Source: Cepaea nemoralis (taxonomy: Eukaryota > Mollusca > Gastropoda > Stylommatophora > Helicidae). Taken from it: a stretch of 64,000 bases of DNA. The DNA is taken from positions 62,001 to 126,000 of the forward strand of contig JACEFZ010017866.1 in assembly GCA_014155875.1 (NCBI GenBank). The letters run 5' to 3'. The notes below the pieces were generated by a model. It made no database searches, had not been told where the DNA came from, and saw only the letters and a list, made by a program, of their open reading frames with translations. Position 1 is the first letter of the stretch. Each line of letters begins with the position of its first letter. This document shows, piece after piece, positions 10,986-20,860 of the stretch. A program made the position numbers and the translations under genes.

Positions 10986-11391
10986 GCAGAAGACTCAGGA
11001 GAGACGTATGGAACAAAATGCACATTAGACAACAGAACATTTGAAAGCTTAGAGTACACCCATTTTCCAAATGAGGATATCCAATTCTTAAATGCAAAAT
11101 ATATAAGAAATAAATACAAGTTATTGATATAAAGGTATTGAGTCATGGAGTACAGGAGAGAGGTAGAGACCAGAGGACACACTAGACAACTGGAAAGCTC
11201 TAGGCACTTCGGGATTGAAACCTGCTGCTTACAAATGGCGAATACGTCTCACTGAAGAAGCAGGTGTGTTTCGAGTGTCACTCGGCCAGTAAGCGTCCGC
11301 TTAAACATGCCATCACCAGCCAGTCCAGGTGCACGTCCTTTACAGGACCTTGCAGTCAACTGCAGCATTTGTTGACTGTTAGTGATTTACT
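10986..11391. other. Spacer, nothing recognised
   Basis: About 400 bases between the 35-bp array and the mariner relic. No gene, SINE head or tandem repeat recognised. Confidence 0.4.
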
Positions 11392-11491
11392 ACGAGGGTA
11401 AGTTAATAAGTAAGTCACAAATGGCTGTAGAAAAATAACTAAATATGATAACAACTTGAAACCAGTTTATTTTTATACACACAATGTCCCT

Positions 11492-11600
11492 TTATTTCTC
11501 AACATAATTTCCATCAACATTGATGCACTTAACCTATCGTTTTATCAGCCCTCCCAAAACGGCTGCATGGAACTGAGTGCTTTGTTTTCATTTACCGGCC
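11492..11600 (-). pseudogene. mariner transposase C-terminus, left arm
   Basis: The minus strand reads a degraded transposase tail (...QSTQFHAA, GGLIKR, then KCINVDGNYVEK and stop at 11494-11492) with an in-frame stop in place of the Trp found in the right arm. It is the inverted partner of 11738-11868. Confidence 0.65.
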
Positions 11601-11737
11601 ATCCCACAGAACTGTGTGACTTACTTATTGACTCACCCTCGTAACGTTTTCTACCCAGCTATGCACCGCTTTATGGGACAAACATTTGTCAGCATAAACA
11701 CTGACAACCCAACTTGGCGGGAGACATTTCGCGAATG

Positions 11738-11868
11738 ACGCCGAAGTTGAATGTGAAGTGAAAACGTGGTTTAGAAAACAGAGCACACAATTCTATGCAG
11801 CCGGTTTGGGAGGACTGATAAAACGATGGGATAAGTGCATCAATGTTGGTGGAAATTATGTTGAATAA
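11738..11868 (+). pseudogene. mariner transposase C-terminus, right arm
   Basis: An open frame of about 43 codons ends at TAA 11866-11868 and reads ...EVKTWFRKQSTQFY..., GGLIKRWDKCINVGGNYVE. The pattern W..R.....FY..G...L..RW.KCI...G.Y.E is the characteristic end of mariner transposases. The catalytic D,D34D core is absent, so only the tail remains. Confidence 0.75.
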
Positions 11869-12049
11869 TAAAGGGATAATGTATGTATAAAAATAAACTA
11901 GTTTCAAGTTGTTATCATAATTACTTATTTGTGACTTACTTATTTTGTGACTTACTTATTTGCCATTTGTGACTTACTTATTAACTTACCCTCGAACGAT
12001 GCTCATTGACTAGTTTGTCATTGCTGTCTGAACGGTTTACGCCTTACAC

Positions 12050-12530
12050 AGGGTGTTTGTAAAGTCTCATTACACTTTGTGTGTAGAGCAATTTTGAAAA
12101 ATGAAGTACATGACGTCATAAAAATTGTGCTCCACATTCCATTGTGAAGCAATATGCAGCGAATGGCTGTCGTCTGCTGGAGTAATTCTTTGCACCCCAA
12201 ACAGAATGGTGTTATCAACGAAGAATAATTTGTTTGCGTGAACAGTGTTTCGAAATTATGGTCGATACACACGATTGGTTGTTCAAAGATTTATAGCAAG
12301 ATTTCCCGATAAATAACATCCCCATAGCATTACGATTAGAAATGTGTTAAATAAGTTATGGTGATAACTTCACTGGTACTTTCCAGCTTCTCCAAAACAG
12401 AGTTAAACCATAGCAGTGACTATTGTTACTACTTTACATAATTTTTTAGCCGACTTTTTGATGACGTTATGTGCTTCATTTTTCAAAATTGTTCTACATA
12501 CAAAGTGTAATAAGATTTTACAAACACCTT
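12050..12530. mobile_element. TIR DNA transposon relic, about 70-bp inverted ends
   Basis: Ends 12050-12121 and 12461-12530 are inverted copies: GGTGTTTGTAAA.TCT.ATTACACTTTG, then GAACAATTTTGAAAAATGAAG and ACGTCA, read inward from each side. The 340-bp interior has only broken frames, so this is a MITE-like or decayed non-autonomous copy. The superfamily was not determined and no flanking duplication is certain. Confidence 0.65.
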
Positions 12531-12675
12531 ATACTACTGAAATCAACGCTAAGCGGTCTGCTTCCAAATCTCCCGCACCTTTTTTCGAACCCTCGGTTAC
12601 CAATTCGGCATAAAGTGGGTACTCACTACCACTTAGTCGCAGCGTTGGTTCTATTAGTAGTATTTGTTAAGTTAG

Positions 12676-12905
12676 TCTCATGTCCGTTACAGGACGTCTC
12701 ATTTTGTGGCTGTTTGTGATTTTCTTATCACGTCTACGGTCAGTAGTTTGCCGTTGCTTTCTGAACGACCGACACTCATTTTTTCAGCAAATCGCTTTGA
12801 TAGAAATCAACACTGTTGTACAAAGTGGTATGTCCCTTGCAATACGTTACAATCAAAGCCCAGGTTGATGTTCTCGGCAATTGTACGTTCAGTAGCTTGC
12901 CATTG
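12676..12905 (-). mobile_element. SINE-2 fragment
   Basis: On the minus strand it matches the SINE-2 body: CGTTACAGGACGT, TACGGTCAGTAGTTTGCC and TTGCTTTCTGAACGACCG on the plus strand, and a second body-like stretch near 12880-12905. Head degraded. Confidence 0.6.
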
Positions 12906-12960
12906 ATTTCTGAGCGAGACAGTACTGTGCACACCATTATGTCCCAGTATGTCTATTCCT

Positions 12961-13203
12961 AGCCGGTCTCCCTGGTCTAGGAGTTACACGACTTTCTCCG
13001 TAATCCCGTATACTCTCGTGAGTAAAGTGACTTGCGCGAGAATTGGTAGCGGTTCTCTCCGCGTCGGTAAGTTGGGGGTATGTGAGCCGGTCACTCAGAA
13101 AGCAATGGCAAACTATTGAGCGTAATCTTGCCTAGAAATCAACAATCAGCTGAAACATGCTGATGTTGACAGCGATGTCCTGTGAAGGATATGCGAACAA
13201 AAA
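12961..13203 (+). mobile_element. SINE-2 copy, plus strand
   Basis: The body matches 33405-33655: GAGCCGGTC, CAGAAAGCAATGGCAAACTA, TTGCCTAG, ATCAACA..CAGCTGA and GTTGAC...ATGTCCTGT.AAGGATA, with a short A-rich tail at 13197-13203. The tRNA-like head at 12961-13050 is diverged. The copy is flanked by a direct repeat of about 57 bp (12907-12960 and 13208-13265). Confidence 0.6.
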
Positions 13204-13287
13204 AGAGATTGCTTTCTGAGCGAGACAGTACTGTACACACTATAATGTCCCAGTATGTTTATTCCTGGACTGCATTTTTTTATTTTT

Positions 13288-13515
13288 GCATATCCTATTT
13301 ACAGGACAAAACTGTGAACACCAACATTTTACTGCTGTTGTTAATGTTTTGGCAAGTTTACGTTCAGTAGTTTGCCATTGATTTCTGAACAATCGGCTCC
13401 TATACCAACACGGTAAAACCCAGCACAGCACGGTCTGCTGCCAAATAGGTTGCAGCTGTGTTTCGAACGCAGGTAAGCGGCCTCACGAATCGCGTCCGCA
13501 AGACCTTAGCCTGGA
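13288..13515 (-). mobile_element. SINE-2 copy, minus strand
   Basis: Same blocks as 46441-46658 in the same order: GGCAAGTTTACGTTCAGTAG, TTTGCCATTG, a GGCTCCTATACCAACACGG stretch, a B-box complement TGTTTCGAAC at 13459, and an A-box region ending at CTTAGCC. Near full length. Confidence 0.75.
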
Positions 13516-13650
13516 TTATTATTACTTTGAATATAAGAGATACATCTAACTGTATGTACGTGAGAACTTACAAGCCCTGTCAAGCCGCAGAAAACACCCT
13601 AGCCGGCAGGCTGTGTCAACTTTATTCAGTGGAGAGATTTCTGGTGGGGT

Positions 13651-13672
13651 GGGGGGGGGGGGGGGGGGGGGG
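13651..13672. repeat. Poly-G run
   Basis: A run of about 22 G residues. Its length is likely to be unreliable in any assembly. Confidence 0.9.
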
Positions 13673-14229
13673 CTTGAAGTATATAGGCATCGTCACGCCT
13701 GATTGAAGAATTCATTCAATGTCGCCTCTCCCACATCAAACTTGCCCTAACATGGTTCCGGTCTTTCCCGCCTCCAACTTCTCCCTGCCTGGTTCCGGTC
13801 TGACATAGCCCCAGGCTGACAATTACCGCCATTGATCTGTGAAAGTTGATACCGACAGGTTGGTGGTAAAACTCAAACTTGAATCTGCTCGACGTGCCGG
13901 TGTGTTACCCTACAAATATGTCCGTGTTCACGAGGGTTTTGTGTTGTATACAACACTTAGCACACCACGCGTGATTGGGCTTTCTAGATCTCTAGAAAAC
14001 ATATCCGCTCTGCACAGAGGTGGCTTGGTGCTTAGTGTCTTCGCTTGTATCTAAGTGGTTCTAGGGTCAACTTCTAGCTGCTGTTGTATTTACTGAACCC
14101 CGTCGCACAGCCATCATGGCTACTGATATGTAAGATGCATAACACCGCTAAACTGTCACGCTTTGAACTCTTGCGTAGTCCGTGCCGAACTCAGTTTTTT
14201 TTTTAGAATTAGCTGTCCTCTTAGGACTG
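13673..14229. other. Spacer, nothing recognised
   Basis: About 560 bases of mixed-composition sequence. An open frame of 71 codons at 13839 has no recognisable domain and is not called. Confidence 0.4.
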
Positions 14230-14235
14230 TCCCTT

Positions 14236-14372
14236 GCCATCAGGTAAAACCACTTCTAAGGTACATGCAGATTACGTTCCCAAGGAGGAGAAGTTAACAT
14301 TAAGTCCAACGCACAGGAAGTTTAAGAGCAAGCGCCCTGTTCCATTTGACCACGTGACTTTCTGTCACGAAA
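14236..14372 (-). mobile_element. SINE-1 partial copy
   Basis: Minus-strand match to the SINE-1 middle and head: GCCATCAGGTAAAACCACTTC, TACGTTCCCAAGGAGGAGAAG, TTTAAGAGCAAGCGCCCTG and TGACCACGTGA on the plus strand. The B-box section is missing, so it carries an internal deletion. Confidence 0.6.
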
Positions 14373-14513
14373 AACACGCTTTTATCGGACTTCTAGAAGA
14401 CACTGGGAAGTCATAACGAGTACACACTATACCCGGGGTGCAGTATTGTGCCGAAGTCATGTCCCAAAGTCACTGACAAGACACACCTTCCAGGGCAACG
14501 CACCAAAACATTG

Positions 14514-14521
14514 ATCTACAC
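14514..14521. repeat. hAT target-site duplication, left (ATCTACAC)
   Basis: The 8-bp ATCTACAC directly precedes the left terminus and is repeated exactly at 19965-19972. Eight bases is the hAT hallmark. Confidence 0.9.
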
Positions 14522-14963
14522 CAGTGGTTCTCACCCGTTTTTGGCCCGTGCCCACCTTCACCATATTTTCAGAACGTCATTCCCGCCCCCCCCCCTCCTA
14601 TCAAACATTTGGGCCGTATCCCCCTTTACTGTATTTTCAGAACGTCATTCCCCCCTTTCATATTTCCTATCTAAAAATGCCCCACCCCTACACAGTATAC
14701 GTAAAAATGTAAGGTAAATTTAACAGTATATACTAAAACAAGTCTAGACATCCACATAAAACATGATATGTGTGTCTACTTACTTTATAAAATGAATTTT
14801 AGAAGGATGAGGCGTGCATAACTGTAAAGTATGACGGGAAAAAACAAGGTCAAGTAATCGGTTCTTGTATTAACGCGATCTTGAAATGGTCTTCATTCCC
14901 GCTGGAAACTCTACAATTCCTCCCTGGGGGGAAAGGGGGGGGGGGGGGAATTCCCCACCGGTT
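14522..14963 (+). mobile_element. hAT-type MITE, left part (split by LINE-A)
   Basis: Starts with CAGTGGTTCTCACCC, a hAT-like terminus. The interior has no coding capacity and is G/C-run rich near both ends. The element is interrupted 11 bases before its right end by LINE-A (14964-19939) and resumes at 19954-19964. A complete sibling lies at 37082-37532 and a truncated one at 59038-59368. Confidence 0.88.
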
Positions 14964-15429
14964 CTTCTTCTTCTTCTTCGTTCATCCGGAGTTTTTTTTC
15001 GGATGTGATTGCGTTGTGCCTGTTTACAGCAGAGCTGCGTTCTTGCGCCGTTAGGCCGACACATCCGACTTCTGCGGGCATTTGTTGACCGGGTGAACCT
15101 TCCCGGGGGTTTCTTAGGACGTTTGACTCTCACTGTTGTGGTGTTATCCCCCATCCCAGCTGGTCCATATAGAACAGCCAAAGATCCTGGTCAGCCCTCA
15201 AGGGAAGGCAGGGGCAGACCATGGGCATTCCCCGCCATCCAAGGAGGCTTCCATACTTGCAGAGCCGATACATAGCGCTCTGGTACTGGGCTCACCCAAG
15301 GAATCGTCACGTCCTGCACATGGCTGCTTAGCCTCACTTCCGTATATTGGGCCTTCCGTTCACCATAGGCTGTTCTTCCGGAAACCAGAAGTATGCAGTC
15401 TGCAGATGACATCCACACAGTGAGCTTTC

Positions 15430-15700
15430 GATTCGGACTTTCCACGTAATGGATTTGCTATCCAAGCAATATTCCATTTCATGCCACTAGGACACTTTTC
15501 CACCTTTTATGAAGCCCACACAATGGGCTTTTGATTCGGACTTTCCACGTAATGGATTTGCTATCCAAGCAATATTCCATTTCGTGCCACTAGGACACTT
15601 TTCCACCTTTTATGAAGCCCACACAGCGAGCTTTCGATTTGGACTTTCCACATAATGGATTTGCTATCCAAGCAATATTCCATTTCATGCCTCTGGGTCT
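15430..15700 (-). repeat. LINE-A 3' UTR repeat, period 103 bp, three units
   Basis: The block CCAAGCAATATTCCATTTC recurs near 15464, 15567 and 15670, spaced by 103 bases. Two units occur in the other copies (6155 and 58108). Confidence 0.85.
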
Positions 15701-15710
15701 TCATGCACCT

Positions 15711-18700
15711 TTAAATGTCAACCTGTATGTAGTTAAAGTAAGCTGCGGTCAACTTGAGCTTGTTGATATCTCCATAGAGCTTGTCCTCAAATGAAGCAGG
15801 TGTGGGCCAAAATATCTTTCTCTGTTCTGCATACGTTGGGCAATCCTGCAGCAAATGTTTTGCTGTCATTTTTCCAGTTCTACAATTACATTCATCAGTA
15901 TCTCCTATCTTTAGTTTATTGAACAAGTGGTATTTCAGTCTGTTATGTCCTGTGCGGAGTCTGAAGATTGCTACTTGTTCTCTTCGGTCGAGTTTGTAAT
16001 ATGCATCATCCTTCTGATGGCCTGGATGCTCAGATTCCCATTTGGTTCTATAAGTGCTTTTTATCAACCTCTTTGCCTCATTATAGGTTATGTCTATGTC
16101 AGGCTGTGGTAGTCGTCCGCCCTCTTTTGCCAGTCTGTCAGCCTCTTCGTTTCCAGGTATACTGCAATGTGATGGGATCCACTGTATTACAACTTTTTTG
16201 GATTTCTGGCATAGACCATGGAGTGCTGCTCTTAGGTCAGTTAGTTCTGTGCTGTTATTGCTCTTGAGTATTGAGACAGCTGACTTTGCATCTGTGAAGA
16301 TAGCTATTTGCTTCTCTTTATTTTCCTCCATCAGGAGCATTTCTGCTGCAGTTTTCAAAGCCTCTACCTCCGCTTTGAAGTTACTTGAAAATTTTCCAGT
16401 TGCCATTGAATGTGTTTTTTTCACTCCATTTTTTAAATTTAGGAGAATTCCTCCTCCTCCATTCTCTATTGAATTTTTGGCTGATCCATCTGTATATGCA
16501 TGGGTCCAATTCCTGCTTGGGTAATGTTCTTTTATGTAGTTTAGGGTTATTTCTCTTCTTTCGGTTTCATGCTGAGTGTTCTTTTTCTCAATACCAGGAA
16601 TGTTTTCTATCATCTCAGGCAGTTGCTGCTGTCTCCAAGCTGGGAAGTTGTGTGCATTGTGTATGGGCTTGACTGTTGATATGTTAAGTATAGGATCTGC
16701 CCTAATCCTTCGTTTTGCAGTTTCTACAAAGTTGCTACGCTTCAGTCTTCCCTTTCCAAAACCATTAAATCTGTTGTACATAGGGTGGTCTGTCAATCTT
16801 CTAAATTTTTCTGCTTGTTGCTGGGCTCTGCTATCTCTTCTATCCTGCATTGGTTGTAAACAAGTGATCTTTTCTAGTTCATTAATAGGCGTTGTCTTCA
16901 GGCTTCCAGTTATGATTCGCATTCCTTGGTTTTGGACTCTACTTATTTTGTTAAAGTTTGACTTAGCTGCTGTTGCCCAAGCTGCAATGCCATATTCCAG
17001 TACTGGCCTCACCCGTCCAGTATATAACTTCTTGAGAACTTTCTCATCTGCTCCCCACGTTGTACCAGCAAGCTTTTTCATGATTGCCATTCTCTGCCTT
17101 GCTCTTGTTCGATTTTTCTCAACCTGTGTCTTCCATGTCAGGCGACGATCAAAGGTGACTCCTAGATAGTTTGGATTTTCTTCATGGCGCAATATTTTTC
17201 CATTCAATACCAGCTTAGGTTGCTGAGTTTTATTTGAGAGGGAGAACACTGTGCATGTTGTTTTCTCCTCACTTATCTTCACTAGCCATGATTTTGACCA
17301 GTCCTCTAGCGCTAATAAGGCTTGCTGTATTCTGCTGTTAGCTGTACTAATATATTCTTCAGATGTCCATATGGCTAGGTCATCTGCAAAGGAGGATGTG
17401 TGTACTCTGGCTGGAAAATTTTCTGTGATGTCATTTATATATGCTAGGAATAATGTTGGTGAAAGAACTCCTCCTTGGGGGACACCTTGCTCCAGCAGCA
17501 TCATTTTGCTTGTTTGTCCTTGTACTTTTGTCCTGGCAGTTCTGTTCTCAAGGTAGTGGCTGATCCATTTATACATTTTTCCACAAACATGCATGTTTTG
17601 CAGTTTTACTTTCAGTCCTTCCTTCCATACTTTATCAAATGCTTTTTCTAAATCTATCCAGACTGCTAGTGTGTGCTTTTTCTCTTGGAAGGCATCCTCT
17701 ATTTCCTGAGCTATATAGGTTATTTGATCTTCAGTGGATCTGTATTTTCTGAATCCTGCTTGGTGTGGTGTTAAGAGTTTGTTTTCTTCCAGATGCCATG
17801 TTAGCCTGCCATTGATAATGCGTTCCATTAATTTTCCTACACAGCTAAGTAGACTGATAGGTCGATAGCCATTTGGTTCTTCCAGGTCTTTTCCTTCTTT
17901 GGGACTGGTATTAGTATAGCTTCCTTCCATGCCTGTGGGACTATTCCTCTCTTCCAGCTGTTATTTAGGACTGCTAGTAGTTTCTTCTTTGCCTTGGTGC
18001 CTAGTCCTATTAGCATTTCATTTGTGATTCCATCCTTTCCTGGTGATTTCTTCTTTTTTAGGGTATTCATTGCCTGTTCCATTTCTTCCATTGTTAGATT
18101 TGCCATCATATATTCTGCTGCTGTCTCTGTATTTCTATGATGTATCTGTTTGTCTTTGATTGCTTTCTTCTGTTCGGTTGTAATATCAATGTGGTTTGCA
18201 TTTGCATAGTGTTCCATTAGTGCATTTGCAGCCTTTTTTCCTGTAAGCAAGGCATTTCCTTGTTTAATTGTTATTTGTTTGTTTCTAGGTCCTTCATTGT
18301 TCATGGCTTTCACTAGTTTCCATAGTTTGTTTCCATCCCTGTCAAAATTCAGGTTTTCTGTTTTTTCCCTCCAACAATCTCTTGTTGTTTGATTTACTGT
18401 TCTTTTATATTTTGCTGAGATGGCTTTGAGAGAGATGTTTGCTTCAATTGTTTGTTCTCTCTCTGCTGTCTTCCTGGCATCTTCAACTTTGTCCTCCAAA
18501 CTTTGTAGTTCTTCAGTCCAGTATGGTTTGTAATTTTTCCTCGCTCCTCTTGGAATGGACTCAGTGGCTGCCTGTATTATCGCTCTGTTTAGACTTTCCA
18601 CCATTTGCTTTATGTTGCCATATCGTGTATTTATGTTTTCACAATATTTGTCTGTTAGTATGGCAAATCTGTCCCAATCTGCTCGTTTGTAATTCCAGCG

Positions 18701-19561
18701 GGGCAAGGGCTTTTGCTCCTGTGGAACATACTCCATATTCATTTCAAGCTTGATTGGTCTGTGGTCACTACCTGCTAATTGGTCCAGCACATGGCGATCG
18801 ATTTTGTGGAGGATGTCTCCTGTGCAGAAAGCTAAGTCTGGAGTAGAAGTGGTAAGCCATCTTCTGGAGTAGAAGCTCGGTGTGTCATCCGCTTTGTTGA
18901 GTAGATGGAGATTTGAGTCTATTTCCCAGTCCTCCAATTCATCTCCTCTTTTGTCAGTATCTGGGTATCCCCATCTTTCTGAACGGCTATTAAAGTCTCC
19001 GACAATAATGCAGTTTGTGTCAGTTATTTTCATGTTTGAGAGTGTAAGGTCCTTATCTGCTGGGCTATACAGATTGTAGATTCTTATTTTCACGTCCTTT
19101 ATCATTATATCAACACCTATAATTTCCGTTTGGTTGTCAGAGATCACAGATACTTCGCTGCAAGGTATTGTATTTCGTGTAAGTATTAGAACTCCTCCTT
19201 TGTGTCCTTCGCGGTCGAAACGTGTGGCCTGATATCCTCTGACTGAGAATTTGTGATTGGCGTTGAGGTGTGTCTCTTGAATGCATGCCACATCTATTCT
19301 ATCTTTATGAAGACGCTGTGTTAGGGAGTCTTTCTTCTTGTAAACTCCTTCGGCATTCCACTGTAGTATGTTGAGTGTCCGGGGTATTTGGTCAATAGCT
19401 CTTAACCTACTCCTCTGTGCCTTGACTCCACAGCACAGGGGAAGGTGACCACCAGTAGTCATGGGTGGACCCCCTCGAGGCAGGGGGCCCGGCACTATCA
19501 CCGCCTGATGGGACTTCACGGGATTAGCACCATATCGATTAATTTTGATTTGTGACATCAT
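15711..19561 (-). pseudogene. LINE-A polyprotein: endonuclease, reverse transcriptase, RNase H
   Basis: About 1,280 codons in two frames, 19561-17837 and 17930-15711, overlapping at one break near 17892, where copy 3 has one more A (AAAGAAAGG there, AAAGAAGG here). Endonuclease: ILQWNAEG, IQETHLN, VGDFNSRSERW, TPDLAF and GSDHRPI. RT: NGYRPISLLSCVGK, GFRKYRSTEDQ, VWIDLEKAFDKVW (catalytic Asp), GVPQGGVLSPTLF and FADDLAIW (catalytic Asp pair). RNase H: YTDGSAKN, AEVEALK, FTDAKSA and GNEEADRLAKEGG. C-terminal CNCRTGKMTAKHLLQDC. The start taken is the Met pair at 19561, just after the 5' UTR. All catalytic residues are intact; apart from the single-base break this copy looks competent. The break could be real or an assembly error. 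Confidence 0.92.
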
Positions 19562-19571
19562 GAATTAAGTT

Positions 19572-19807
19572 ACGTTGCACTGCTTTGTCAAGCCTGTGGC
19601 TCAGTACATCCGATTTCGACAAGCATTTATTCGGGATGCTTTCCCTAGCCTTTGACTGTCCCCAGTCTACCTACAAGGCAGCAGGTTTCACGTTGCACTG
19701 CTTTGTCAAGCCTGTGGCTCAGTACATCCGATTTCGACAAGCATGTATTTGGGGTGCTTTCCCTAGCCTTTGACTGTCCCCAGTCTACCTACAAGGCAGC
19801 AGGTTTG
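19572..19807 (-). repeat. LINE-A 5' UTR monomers, 2 x 118 bp
   Basis: Two head-to-tail units starting at 19572 and 19690, each with GTTGCACTGCTTTGTCAAGC, GGCTCAGTACATCCGATTTC, CTGTCCCCAGTCTACCTAC and AAGGCAGCAGG. They differ at only a few positions (for example TTTATTCGGG versus TGTATTTGGG). Tandem 5' monomers act as promoters in some other LINEs; that role is inferred here. Confidence 0.8.
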
Positions 19808-19840
19808 TGTGTCTCTTCGTCTGGTCCCTCTCCCTTGACC

Positions 19841-19939
19841 TGTCCGACATGGGTGGCCCTACCAGGTCGGCATAGCTCTTGGGGTCATTGGGACGCACAA
19901 GCCCCTCTACCTCGTCACGGTGGACACACAGCAGAGGGG
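19841..19939 (-). ncRNA. Candidate HDV-like self-cleaving ribozyme at LINE-A 5' end
   Basis: Read on the minus strand, the first seven bases of the element, CCCCTCT (19939-19933), pair perfectly with AGAGGGG (19908-19902). Between them ACC (19921-19919) pairs with GGT (19911-19909) around a 7-nt loop. TGTCC (19926-19922), directly 5' of that helix, can pair with GGACA (19845-19841). This order matches P1, P2, P3 of HDV-like ribozymes, which are known at the 5' ends of several LINE clades and cleave just before P1. The copy at 46417 keeps a 5-bp P3 with a 7-nt loop and the P2 pairing, but its P1 is corrupted by a G run. P1.1, P4 and the catalytic C region are not convincing by eye. Confidence 0.35.
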
Positions 19940-19953
19940 ATTCCCCACCGGTT

Positions 19954-19964
19954 GAGAACCACTG
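19954..19964 (+). mobile_element. hAT-type MITE, right terminus
   Basis: GAGAACCACTG is the inverted partner of CAGTGGTTCTC at 14522. Together with the adjoining GGTT it restores the right end displaced by LINE-A. The flanking ATCTACAC at 19965-19972 is the second copy of the 8-bp target duplication. Confidence 0.9.
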
Positions 19965-19972
19965 ATCTACAC

Positions 19973-20273
19973 AATTTTCCTAGGCTGGCGTTGTACCTTA
20001 AACAAGAAGCTCTGTGGGTACATCAATACAGAAGTCACTAACCAAGACATCGATCCTGAATGCAGACAGTGAAGGGCGCTGTAAGTGCTGCTGCCACTGT
20101 GTCGGGAGATGGATTGTTTGGAGGCCACCAATGTCCCTAATCTACCCACTGCTGCCTTCTCCACTGTAGAGGCCCAGGTAGAGAGCAGGCCGAGCTGGCC
20201 GCCGCCCGGGTTAATACCGGGTCTGAGCGGTGTTCGGAGGGCGAAAATACCGCCACTGATTTTGCGTGAGGGT
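19973..20273. other. Spacer, nothing recognised
   Basis: About 300 bases without a recognisable gene or repeat. Confidence 0.4.
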
Positions 20274-20346
20274 TCATCATCATCAAGTGCCCTCCCAGCT
20301 GGCGTAGGCGTTCATGGCTCTCCACAGATCTCGGTTTTTGGTGTTC
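20274..20346 (-). mobile_element. LINE-E (RTE) 3'-end fragment
   Basis: The minus strand reads RDLWRAMNAYAS then a stop followed by TGATGATGA, almost identical to the LINE-E end at 4861-4923. A typical severe 5' truncation. Confidence 0.8.
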
Positions 20347-20379
20347 TGGATCGTGAGGGTTAGCTTTCCTCACTAGAGT

Positions 20380-20562
20380 CCTTCGCTATTAGGCGAACCG
20401 ACTCCAACTTCTGAGGTGCTTGTAATGTACGTTGCAAGTGAAGGACGAGAAGTCAACACTTTAGTCATTTGACCGGTATTTAAAGTGAACCCACTTAGCC
20501 GCGGTTACCAGAAAAAAATTAAGAGCGAGCGCTTTAAACTTCTTGGCCACGTAAACCTAATA
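20380..20562 (-). mobile_element. SINE-1 partial copy
   Basis: The plus strand shows the complement of the SINE-1 order: ATTAGGCGAACCGACTCCAA, CTTCTGAGGTGCTTGTAATG, TGAAGGACGAGAAGTCAACA, then a degraded head with GAACCCACTTAGCCGCGGTT and CTTGGCCACGTAAACC. The tail blocks are missing. Confidence 0.65.
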
Positions 20563-20860
20563 ATAATTTAAAAAAAGAAACAAACAAAAAAACAAACAAA
20601 AACAACAAAGAAGCAGAAGATGAAGAAACTAACATTAATAGAGATTCGAACATATGGCAATTGGGCCAACAGTCGAGAGTTCTAGCCACTAAGCTCAGTG
20701 TTCTAGATGATTCTCAGATGACAACAGCAATAACAATGAACACAACAGTTCACACTGGGGCGTATTTGTACAGTTCATGTATTCCAAATGACACAGCCTA
20801 GCTCTGACTCTCCATGTGGACATATCATTACCATTTTAAGTCTGTGAGAATTTTACACAT
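20563..20860. other. A-rich spacer
   Basis: An A-rich stretch with AAAC repeats near 20570-20620 and then ordinary sequence leading into the 25-bp array. No gene. Confidence 0.4.

Larger units (their letters stand above)
11392..11995. mobile_element. mariner-derived inverted-repeat element
   Basis: Terminal inverted repeats of about 34 bp (11392-11425 and 11962-11995) differ at a single position; both carry CGAGGGTAAGTTAATAAG and TAAGTCACAAATGGC when read inward. Each arm continues into the 3' end of a mariner-type transposase gene, one arm on each strand, so the element is two transposase tails pointing outward. A further TIR-like copy (TGTGACTTACTTATTGACTCA, CCCTCG) sits internally at 11618-11646. 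It cannot encode a transposase and resembles a fold-back derivative. The exact TA target site is not clear. Confidence 0.7.
14964..19939 (-). mobile_element. LINE-A copy 2, full length (about 4.98 kb)
   Basis: A complete non-LTR retrotransposon on the minus strand, inserted in the hAT MITE. It is bounded by a 14-bp duplication, ATTCCCCACCGGTT, at 14950-14963 and 19940-19953. Order from its 5' end: 5' UTR 19939-19562 with two 118-bp monomers and a possible ribozyme; one ORF 19561-15711 (endonuclease, RT, RNase H, Cys-His domain) with one frameshift; 3' UTR 15710-14964 with three 103-bp repeats; (GAA)n tail. The RNase H plus terminal Cys-His arrangement and the RT motifs fit the I/Nimb/Jockey group; the clade needs a phylogeny. 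No separate ORF1 is visible. Confidence 0.92.

Noticed and set aside
16090..16524. A 144-codon plus-strand frame repeated at 5305-5751 and 57218-57652 on the opposite strands
   Set aside because: It is the antisense shadow of the conserved LINE-A RNase H region, not a conserved gene.
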